From Chloroflexota bacterium (GTDB lineage: Bacteria; Chloroflexota; Anaerolineae; Anaerolineales; Anaerolineaceae): DNA of 12,761 bases. The DNA is taken from NCBI GenBank assembly GCA_029265085.1, contig JAJUJY010000126.1:1-12761 (forward strand), in the 5' to 3' direction. This document shows, one piece after another, positions 7,326 to 12,761 of the stretch (positions are counted from its first letter, which is position 1; each line of letters starts with the position of its first letter). The notes under the pieces are model-generated. The model did no database searches, had not been told where the DNA came from, and saw nothing but the letters and a program-made list of their open reading frames with translations. Both the position numbers and the translations under genes were made by a program.

Positions 7326-8054
7326 ATGGCAGGGACTGTTTTGATCTATGGTGGAACCGGTGGAATTGGGCTGGCAGCGGCGAAATTGTTGCATGCCCGC
7401 GGCTATCGTCTGCACCTGGTTGGCCGGAACGAGGAAAAACTGGCAGCCGCAAAGGATGCCTTGGGAGCCGCTTATACCGTGGGAGATGTGACCGACAGCA
7501 CTCTGTTCTCTAGTGCTGCACAGGCTGCCGGAGAAACCTTGGATGGGCTGGTCTATGCTGTGGGCAGCTTGAATTTGAAGAGTTTCCAGCGGTTTAGCGA
7601 GGCGGAGTTTTTACAGGATTTCCAGGTGAATGCCGTAGGAGCAGCGCTGGCTGTGCAGGCAGCTTTGCCAGCCTTGAAAAAAAGTGCGGGCACCAGCTCC
7701 GTGATCCTTTTTTCAAGCGTGGCCGCCTTGCAAGGATTCACTTTTCACGCGTCCATTGGGATGGCCAAAGCGGCGGTGAATGGGTTGACCCTTTCGCTGG
7801 CCGCGGAGTTGGCTCCCAAGGTGCGAGTCAATGCAATTGCCCCATCGCTGACGCGGACACCGCTGGCTCAAAGCCTGACCAGCAATGAAGCCCTGTCGGC
7901 TTCCATTGCGGGCATGCATGCCATGCAGCGCTTGGGTGAACCGGAAGATATTGCTGCGCTGGCGGCTTTCTTGATCTCTCCTGAGGCAGAGTGGATTACC
8001 GGCCAGATCATCAGTGTGGATGGCGGCCGCTCGACCCTGCGCACCAAAAGTTAA
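7326..8054 (+). CDS. Atypical SDR protein lacking the catalytic tyrosine
   Basis: A 242-residue SDR-fold protein. The ATG follows AGGTG by five bases. The cofactor loop GGTGGIG (9-15) is intact and R34 after the second strand suggests NADP(H). N102, S131 and K148 are where catalytic residues belong, but the tyrosine position (four before the lysine) is I144 in HASIGMAK, and the usual NNAG is VYAVG (77-81). The C-terminal ITGQIISVDGG is canonical. The fold and cofactor binding look preserved while proton transfer by Tyr cannot occur, so it may use another residue (H141 is near), act on an unusual substrate, or be non-catalytic. The next gene downstream on the same strand is the aldo/keto reductase, 253 bases away, so the two are probably not tightly linked. 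Confidence 0.88.
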   Translation: MAGTVLIYGGTGGIGLAAAKLLHARGYRLHLVGRNEEKLAAAKDALGAAYTVGDVTDSTLFSSAAQAAGETLDGLVYAVGSLNLKSFQRFSEAEFLQDFQVNAVGAALAVQAALPALKKSAGTSSVILFSSVAALQGFTFHASIGMAKAAVNGLTLSLAAELAPKVRVNAIAPSLTRTPLAQSLTSNEALSASIAGMHAMQRLGEPEDIAALAAFLISPEAEWITGQIISVDGGRSTLRTKS

Positions 8055-8307
8055 TCAAAAAATTTTTGTCTGCCGGTCTGGCTGGAATATCGGTTTTACC
8101 ACAGCCGTTTTGGGCAAGACGGTTGGGAGAAAACTTCTTTTCAGAGTATACTGGCCAATACCGGAATGATCTTAGGAAAGAGGCTCCTGAAGCGGCTGGT
8201 GAAAGCGGCTCAATTAGTACAGCGATTACCGAATGCGTTTTTTTGAGATCAAGTTGACGAGTAAAAACGAAACATTTTGATTGAATCACGGTCAGAAAGG
8301 AACAATC

Positions 8308-9333
8308 ATGCGTTACCAGTTATTAGGAAAAAGTGGTTTGCGGGTTTCTGAACTTTGCCTGGGGACAATGACTTTTGGGGAAACCTGGGGTTGGGGTGCA
8401 TCGAAAGAAGAAAGCGAAAAGATGTTTCATCTTTTTGCAGAACAGGGCGGCAACTTTATCGATACTTCGGTAAATTACACAGACGGCACCAGCGAGGAAT
8501 TCCTGGGGGATTTCTTGAAAGGGCGGCGCGACCAGTTTGTGGTCGCAACCAAATACACCCTGACCAAACCAACCGATCCTGATCCAAATGGCGGCGGCAA
8601 CAGCCGCAAGAACATGATGAAATCGGTGGAACGCAGCCTGAAACGATTACAAACGGATACGATCGACCTGTATTACCTGCATATGTGGGATTATCTTACC
8701 CCGGTCGAAGAAGTGCTGCGCGGGTTGGATGACCTGGTGCGTATGGGCAAGGTCCAATATATTGCGGTATCTGATACGCCCGATTGGATTGTGGCCGAAG
8801 CCAATGCCGTTTCCGAACTGCGCGGCTGGTCCCGCTTTATTGGTTTACAGCTGCCCTACTCCCTGTTAGACCGGGCAATTGAGCGTGCCTATCTTCCGAT
8901 GGCGCGCCATTGGGATATGGCAGTGATGCCCTGGGGATTGTTAGAAGCGGGGATTTTGAGCGGAAAATTTCTCAAAAAAGTGGAGGACCCCACCCGTATC
9001 AACCCGGAAAAATTAAACCTGAGCGAAAAATCTCTGCAAGTTGTGTTGGAGGTGCAGGCTGTTGCGGAAGAAACCGGGCGCAGCATGGCACAGGTGGCGA
9101 TCAATTGGGTTCGGCAAAACCCGGTTGCGCAAATGATCCCGATTTTGGGCGCGCGTAATCTGGCTCAGCTTCAGGATAACCTGGCCGTGTTGGATTGGAA
9201 ACTCAGTGACGATCAGATGAAACGGCTGAATGAGGTGAGCGCCATTGAGATGGGCTTCCCGCATAACTTCCTGGAAGGGAACCGCTATGTGTTTGGCGCA
9301 ACCTATGACAGGATCGACCGGCGGATTCGCTGA
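8308..9333 (+). CDS. Aldo/keto reductase
   Basis: A 341-residue NADPH-dependent aldo/keto reductase. The ATG at 8308 is preceded by AAAGGAAC; a TTG 27 bases earlier is in frame but has no better site. The full catalytic tetrad is visible: D52 in FIDTS, Y57 in NYTDG, K82 in ATKY and H125 in YLHMWD. The start RYQLLGKSGLRVSELCLGTM and the late MIPILGARNLAQLQDNL segment, which binds cofactor phosphate, are typical of the (beta/alpha)8 family. Such enzymes reduce aldehydes and ketones in the cytoplasm; the substrate is not predictable. Length is normal for the family. It ends in a strong terminator at 9376-9420. Confidence 0.93.
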   Translation: MRYQLLGKSGLRVSELCLGTMTFGETWGWGASKEESEKMFHLFAEQGGNFIDTSVNYTDGTSEEFLGDFLKGRRDQFVVATKYTLTKPTDPDPNGGGNSRKNMMKSVERSLKRLQTDTIDLYYLHMWDYLTPVEEVLRGLDDLVRMGKVQYIAVSDTPDWIVAEANAVSELRGWSRFIGLQLPYSLLDRAIERAYLPMARHWDMAVMPWGLLEAGILSGKFLKKVEDPTRINPEKLNLSEKSLQVVLEVQAVAEETGRSMAQVAINWVRQNPVAQMIPILGARNLAQLQDNLAVLDWKLSDDQMKRLNEVSAIEMGFPHNFLEGNRYVFGATYDRIDRRIR

Positions 9334-9375
9334 CCTTGATTTGATATCCAGCGATTAATTGATTTGACAGACGCG

Positions 9376-9420
9376 GAGCAAAGGGATGCATTTCATCAAT
9401 CCCTTTGCTCGATATTTATT
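9376..9420 (+). terminator. Strong terminator hairpin after the aldo/keto reductase
   Basis: A perfect 12-bp inverted repeat (9376-9387 with 9399-9410) with an 11-base loop stands 43 bases after the stop codon. It is followed by GATATTTATT, a modest U tract. The stem is very stable, so termination or 3'-end protection is likely even though the U tract is imperfect. Confidence 0.7.
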
Positions 9421-9567
9421 GACTGGTGCCCCCCTGAGCGTAACAACCCTATTCTAAGATCAAGGAATTATTCAGTTGGATGCCGGACGCATATTTTTTG
9501 CTGAAATCCTTTGGATCGATATCGCGTCCACCCAATTGTGGTATTACTTTTCTTCATAAATTTTCCA

Positions 9568-9576
9568 TGCTATGAT
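9568..9576 (+). promoter_or_regulatory. Possible extended -10 promoter
   Basis: TGC followed directly by TATGAT (9571-9576) forms an extended -10 element 37 bases before the start of the membrane protein gene. No good -35 is present, which extended -10 promoters can tolerate. Confidence 0.35.
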
Positions 9577-9612
9577 GGAAATGGTAGGGGAGAATTCTCA
9601 TCAGGAAGGTGT

Positions 9613-9948
9613 ATGATGTTATCCCAACTTCGTTCCACTGTAATGCATCTGCCTCGTTCGCGATCAGGTTGGTGGGCGGTCGGTCTGACAACAGCATTTG
9701 TGGGGCTGTTCATCATTAACGTGCTGATTTTTGTCCCGGCAGCCGAAGGTGAATCCAGTATCGATTGGGTTGTGGCTTTATTACCTTTCTACGGTATCCT
9801 GATGATGCTGTGTGGATTGGCTGGCGCGGTGGTTGGATTAATTGCCATCCTTCGCAGTCGTGATTATTCTTGGATGGTCTGGGTGACACTTCTGCCTGGG
9901 CTGTTCGTCATCTTGTTAATTGCAGGCGAGTTTCTCTTCCCCCATTAG
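9613..9948 (+). CDS. Small three-helix membrane protein
   Basis: A 111-residue membrane protein of unknown function. Two consecutive ATG codons (9613 and 9616) follow AGGAAGG; the second has the better spacing, so the protein may start one residue later. A basic N-terminus (about 1-18) is followed by hydrophobic helices near 20-41, 52-80 and 86-107, with the short acidic loop AEGESS between the first two. I recognise no family. It stands alone between a terminator and a repeat-rich stretch. Confidence 0.7.
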   Translation: MMLSQLRSTVMHLPRSRSGWWAVGLTTAFVGLFIINVLIFVPAAEGESSIDWVVALLPFYGILMMLCGLAGAVVGLIAILRSRDYSWMVWVTLLPGLFVILLIAGEFLFPH

Positions 9949-9996
9949 CAGAGTTCAGCCAACAAAATCCAGTTTTCCCACCGGATTAAATCAGAA

Positions 9997-10027
9997 ATTC
10001 ACCGCAGAGGCGCGGAGCACGCAGAGA
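9997..10027 (+). repeat. CACCGCAGAG-type repeat, copy 1
   Basis: It begins ATTCACCGCAGAG and continues with GA-rich CGCGGAGCACGCAGAGA. It matches the copy at 10109-10139 over its full length with a few substitutions and a two-base gap. Similar GCAGAG-rich dispersed repeats are common between genes in environmental bacterial genomes; that is from memory, not a search. Confidence 0.7.
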
Positions 10028-10030
10028 TTC

Positions 10031-10106
10031 ATTGTAGGTTGTGGCGGGGGGGCGCAACGGAACCAACCGGTTATTCAGCTTGCCCGTCCCGCAACCCAAC
10101 GACAAT
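10031..10106. repeat. Imperfect 76-base palindrome
   Basis: ATTGT (10031-10035) and ACAAT (10102-10106) mark the ends, and AACCGGTT (10065-10072) is the exact centre of symmetry. Without gaps 21 of 38 positions pair; allowing small gaps improves pairing of GGTTG and GGCGCAA-like blocks. The direct repeat copies flank it on both sides. The layout resembles a small non-autonomous mobile element or a dispersed hairpin repeat. Confidence 0.5.
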
Positions 10107-10108
10107 TA

Positions 10109-10139
10109 ATTCACCGCAGAGACGCAGAGGGCACGGAGA
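10109..10139 (+). repeat. CACCGCAGAG-type repeat, copy 2
   Basis: It begins with the same ATTCACCGCAGAG and runs CGCAGAGGGCACGGAGA. It is in the same orientation as copy 1, 112 bases further on, and flanks the palindrome on its right side. Confidence 0.7.
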
Positions 10140-10163
10140 AGAAGTGGGGAGTGGTGAGAAGTT

Positions 10164-10184
10164 GTCAGTTGACAGTTGCCAGAA
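10164..10184 (+). repeat. Heptanucleotide repeat, CAGTTGA type
   Basis: Three degenerate seven-base units (GTCAGTT, GACAGTT, GCCAGAA) stand just before the next heptad array. A related GACTGCT, GACGGCT pair occurs near 10235-10248. Confidence 0.5.
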
Positions 10185-10187
10185 TCT

Positions 10188-10222
10188 ACAACCTGCAACC
10201 TGCCACCTGCAACCTGTAACCT
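10188..10222 (+). repeat. Heptanucleotide tandem array, GCAACCT type
   Basis: Five consecutive seven-base units (ACAACCT, GCAACCT, GCCACCT, GCAACCT, GTAACCT) each differ from GCAACCT by at most two bases. They resemble the short tandemly repeated heptanucleotides known from cyanobacteria and other environmental genomes. They lie outside any gene. Confidence 0.8.
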
Positions 10223-10380
10223 GGCATTCCATTTGACTGCTGACGGCTGAAAATTGGCCTGATAAAAATTGGCTGCAATTGGCTCTACCGGGCAGGCCAT
10301 TAACCTCATACAATGCTTAGAAATGGAATTATATCTTTCGCCTGGACGGTTGGTGCAGGCGTTCATTGGATGAGGTTGAG

Positions 10381-11556
10381 ATGAGTCATATTTTGAAATG
10401 TCATGATATTGTAAAAACCGATTTTGTCCGGGCTGAGAATTGTTATCTCTATGATCAAAACGGCCGCCGGTACGTGGATTTCGAGTCGGGTATCTGGTGT
10501 ACGGCACTGGGGCATAACCACCCGCGGATCAATCAGGCCATTTGCAAGCAGTTAGATTCGGTCGCTCACCTGGGGACAAGGTTCCCCAACCTGACGGCTG
10601 AACTGGCCGCGGTGGATGTGTTGGAAATCACCGGGTTAATGGACGGCAAGTGCGTGTTCCTGTCCTCCGGCAGTGAGGCAGTGGAGTTTGCCGTTCAAAC
10701 GATCCGAAGAGTGACCGGAAAAGAGCTGCTGCTGACTTTGCGGGAATCTTACCTGGCCGCGTATGGTTCCGCCGGGAAAAAGAGCAGCCAGGAATGGGTC
10801 CTGATTGACTGGCAGGCCAGCCCGTCCGCCGACTGGGGCGCTTTGCTAGATCCAATTCCTTTTGAGCAGATCGGCGGTTTTGTGTTTGAACCCGGTGGAA
10901 GCGGTTCGGCTTTCGTGAATTTCCCGCCGCTGGATCTGATCACCCAAATTGTGCAGCGGGTCCGGCAGGCCGGCGGCTTGATCGCGGCAAATGAGATCAC
11001 AACCGGAATGGGGCGCACCGGAAAATGGTTTGGTTTTCAGCATTACAACCTTCAACCGGATTTAGTGAGCCTGGGGAAAGGTTTAGGCAACGGGTATCCG
11101 GTCAGCGCGGTTGCGATGCTGCCCGCGGTTGCGGACGCACTGGAGCGCAGCGGCCTGCGCTATGCACAGTCGCATCAAAATGATCCATTGGGATGCGCGG
11201 TGGTCCGCGAAATGATTGCCACGCTGCGGGATGGGGCCTGGGTGGAGCGCGGCGCGGAGCTAGGCGAATGGTTTTTGGCCGGGTTGCAGCATCTGGCTGA
11301 GCAGTACCCGGTGATTAAGGCTGCCCGCGGGCGCGGTATGCTGTTGGGGCTGGAATTTCAACCGCACCCCCATATTTCTGCTGAAACGGTCTTTTACAAG
11401 CTGCTGGAACGCGGTTACCTGGTGGGATTTTATGCTGCCGGGAATAATATGCGCCTCGATCCGGCGCTGACCATGGACAGTGAAGAAATGGAGCGATTCC
11501 TGGCCTGTATGGACGAGCTGCTTGCTTCGATGGGGATGGGGGCGCATTCTATTTGA
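10381..11556 (+). CDS. Class III PLP-dependent aminotransferase, variant motif
   Basis: A 391-residue aminotransferase of the acetylornithine/GABA/adenosylmethionine group. The start is ATG 10381 with GAGG five bases upstream. Visible marks are the N-terminal GRRYVDFESGIW, the phosphate-binding SSGSEA (95-100), NEITTGMGRTGKWFG (204-218) and the Schiff-base lysine K233 in SLGKGLGNGYP. In most members the second of these reads DE.QTG.GRTG, with the Asp holding the pyridine nitrogen; here it is N204. The usual YHG near residue 124 is YLAAYG, and the late T.GGNPL segment is SHQNDPLG. These changes point to a divergent subfamily rather than decay, because the rest is intact. The substrate is unknown. 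It is a single gene facing a convergent neighbour. Confidence 0.9.
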   Translation: MSHILKCHDIVKTDFVRAENCYLYDQNGRRYVDFESGIWCTALGHNHPRINQAICKQLDSVAHLGTRFPNLTAELAAVDVLEITGLMDGKCVFLSSGSEAVEFAVQTIRRVTGKELLLTLRESYLAAYGSAGKKSSQEWVLIDWQASPSADWGALLDPIPFEQIGGFVFEPGGSGSAFVNFPPLDLITQIVQRVRQAGGLIAANEITTGMGRTGKWFGFQHYNLQPDLVSLGKGLGNGYPVSAVAMLPAVADALERSGLRYAQSHQNDPLGCAVVREMIATLRDGAWVERGAELGEWFLAGLQHLAEQYPVIKAARGRGMLLGLEFQPHPHISAETVFYKLLERGYLVGFYAAGNNMRLDPALTMDSEEMERFLACMDELLASMGMGAHSI

Positions 11557-11567
11557 AGCGATTATTG

Positions 11568-11605
11568 GCGGTGAAATTGCATATATACCGGTGCGGTTTC
11601 ACCGC
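11568..11605. terminator. Inverted repeat between convergent genes
   Basis: GCGGTGAAA (11568-11576) and TTTCACCGC (11597-11605) form a perfect 9-bp stem with a 20-base loop, midway between the stops of the aminotransferase and the beta-propeller gene. Neither side has a clear T run, so it may be a weak or factor-assisted terminator. Confidence 0.4.
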
Positions 11606-11630
11606 ATCCTGCCATTCAACGATCCAGATC

Positions 11631-12761
11631 TTATTCTACCGAGCTGAGCCAGCCGTAGAAGGGTGGTTCTGTTGGAAATTCAATCACTTTTTTCGCCGCC
11701 AGGTCCAGATACACTCGCCCGCTGTTCATGGATCCATCCGGTAGATTATTCTCTAATGAAGTGATGAGTCCCGTACTGTCCGGCGACCAGAGAATCTCAT
11801 TTTCAAAATCAGCAATCAAGCAAAAATCCAGCACTTGATTCGTTTTCAGGTCCAGGATGAGCAGTTTGGTAAAAATTTCCTCCTTTATCTTGGTGTTGAC
11901 CCAGGCTGCCAGATAGCGGTCATCTGGAGACAGAGCGGAAATATCAAAATACTTAAAATAATTCGGATTGGTTTGTATCGATTCGGGTATCGGAAAAAGC
12001 CTGCTTTCTCCATCCCGGCTGAGAATGTAGAGGCCAACCGCTGAATCAGAGATCACCAGTTTGTCCCCGGAACGCGTCCATTGGGGGGTGATGTGGTAGC
12101 TTTCTCCGACGCTTTTCCAAATAATCTGGTTGTTTTCCAGATTGACCACGACCGTTGTGTAATCATTATTGTTGATGTAGGCCATCCAACGCAGATCTGG
12201 GCTGTAAGAGATTCGCCAGGACAACGGTGAATCATCTTGATATAAATCTCTGAATGGCGGGACAATCAGGGAGGATTTGCCGGTTTGCAGGTCGTACGTC
12301 AGCATGACGTCATCCCATTCTCTAGTCACCTTTGCGATCCCGATCAGGTGGTCGTTGATCCAGGATACTTCATGCCAGCCAGCTGGCGGTTCGAATTGGG
12401 TTAGCACGGTTCCGAAGGGTGTGACGATCCATACCGTTTCTTCGAAGGTCTCTCCGATCTCAATGTCAACCAGAGCAATCCGCTTTCGGTCTGGCGAAAT
12501 CGCATATTGATCGATCTCAATGTCAGGGTACAAGGTCTGTAATGAAGTCGTTTGCCCCGTCTTTATATCCAACAAGGTTGAAGGATCCAAATCGATTGGC
12601 CCAAAAATCATGAAAATACCGGAAGGGATCGCTTTTTTGATGGAATCCACAACCAGATATTCCGGGCAGTTGGCAGGTGTGGCGGTGGGCGTGAGGGTTG
12701 AGGTGGAGGTGGGGGACTGGCTGGCTGTGGCGGTGGGTTGTGGTTCGGATGTGCTCGTGGG
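11631..12761 (-). CDS. Exported TolB-like beta-propeller protein, N-terminus cut by window edge
   Basis: The frame is open from the stop at 11631 to the window edge, giving 376 residues without the true start. A GTG at 12650 could be taken as the start, but the frame continues upstream as a linker rich in Thr, Pro, Ser and Ala (TPTATPANCPEYLVVDS near its end). Such linkers typically follow a signal peptide or lipobox in exported Chloroflexota proteins, so those parts probably lie outside the window. The rest shows blade-like repeats with SPD motifs: YAISPDRKRIALVD, ISYSPDLRWMAYI, ISALSPDDRYLAAWV and ILWSPDSTGLITS, as in TolB/PD40 propellers. It probably binds a partner outside the membrane; no catalytic site is seen. 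Confidence 0.85.
   Translation of the reverse strand, partial: PTSTSEPQPTATASQSPTSTSTLTPTATPANCPEYLVVDSIKKAIPSGIFMIFGPIDLDPSTLLDIKTGQTTSLQTLYPDIEIDQYAISPDRKRIALVDIEIGETFEETVWIVTPFGTVLTQFEPPAGWHEVSWINDHLIGIAKVTREWDDVMLTYDLQTGKSSLIVPPFRDLYQDDSPLSWRISYSPDLRWMAYINNNDYTTVVVNLENNQIIWKSVGESYHITPQWTRSGDKLVISDSAVGLYILSRDGESRLFPIPESIQTNPNYFKYFDISALSPDDRYLAAWVNTKIKEEIFTKLLILDLKTNQVLDFCLIADFENEILWSPDSTGLITSLENNLPDGSMNSGRVYLDLAAKKVIEFPTEPPFYGWLSSVE

Larger units (their letters stand above)
9949..10380. other. Gene-free repeat-rich region
   Basis: This 432-base stretch has no credible gene. Short open frames in it translate repeat DNA. From left to right it holds two copies of a CACCGCAGAG-type direct repeat, an imperfect palindrome between them, and heptanucleotide repeats. 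It ends with the upstream region of the aminotransferase, where TACAAT (10309-10314) and TTATAT (10329-10334) are possible -10 boxes without clear -35 partners. The base pattern differs from the neighbouring genes. Confidence 0.7.

Noticed and set aside
8055..8246. The SDR frame stays open for 63 codons after its TAA, ending in a basic amphipathic peptide (MILGKRLLKRLVKAAQ...)
   Set aside because: Two other frames are also open across the same stretch, the internal ATG at 8166 has no ribosome binding site, and I recognise no family. It is most likely chance in a short intergenic region.
9364..9369. Perfect TTGACA after the aldo/keto reductase
   Set aside because: There is no -10 box at a usable distance; the next bases form the terminator hairpin.
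9920..10236. Overlapping open frames in the repeat-rich region
   Set aside because: Their predicted peptides are translations of GCAGAG and heptad repeats, without ribosome binding sites or recognisable folds.

Overview
The window looks like ordinary chromosome from a member of the Chloroflexota, most likely Anaerolineae. This is inferred from gene style only: Thr/Pro/Ser-rich linkers in exported proteins, a COG4586/COG4587/COG3694-type ABC operon, strong GGAGG ribosome binding sites and many small membrane proteins. No marker gene is present. I see no tRNA, rRNA, CRISPR array, transposase, phage gene, defence island or biosynthetic cluster.

Layout. Positions 1-121 hold a terminator for a plus-strand gene that ends to the left of the window. 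Positions 122-2750 carry three minus-strand genes: a short-chain dehydrogenase with an unusual C-terminal extension, a two-helix membrane protein, and an alpha/beta-hydrolase esterase. A lipoprotein gene (2912-3718, plus) diverges from the esterase and ends at a strong bidirectional terminator. Next comes a tightly packed minus-strand exporter operon, read from right to left: an 11-residue leader ORF (6424-6389), an ABC ATPase and two permeases. Each stop overlaps or lies one base from the next start, and each ribosome binding site lies inside the preceding reading frame. The DNA upstream (6425-6612) holds direct and inverted repeats that look like operators. A LapA-type membrane protein (minus) ends at its own terminator just beyond and diverges from a plus-strand block.

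The plus-strand block holds an SDR with an altered active site (7326-8054), an aldo/keto reductase (8308-9333) with a strong terminator, and a three-helix membrane protein (9613-9948). A 432-base repeat-rich intergenic stretch follows, then a class III aminotransferase (10381-11556) with a changed cofactor-binding motif. On the right, a minus-strand beta-propeller protein converges on it and runs off the window edge. The true start of that protein is not in the window.

Functionally this is a mix of stand-alone redox enzymes, envelope proteins and one complete export system. The most unusual items are the leader ORF and repeat-rich control region of the exporter, two enzymes that lack canonical catalytic or cofactor residues, and the compound repeat at 9997-10222. 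I did not find convincing evidence of a wholly new multi-gene system.
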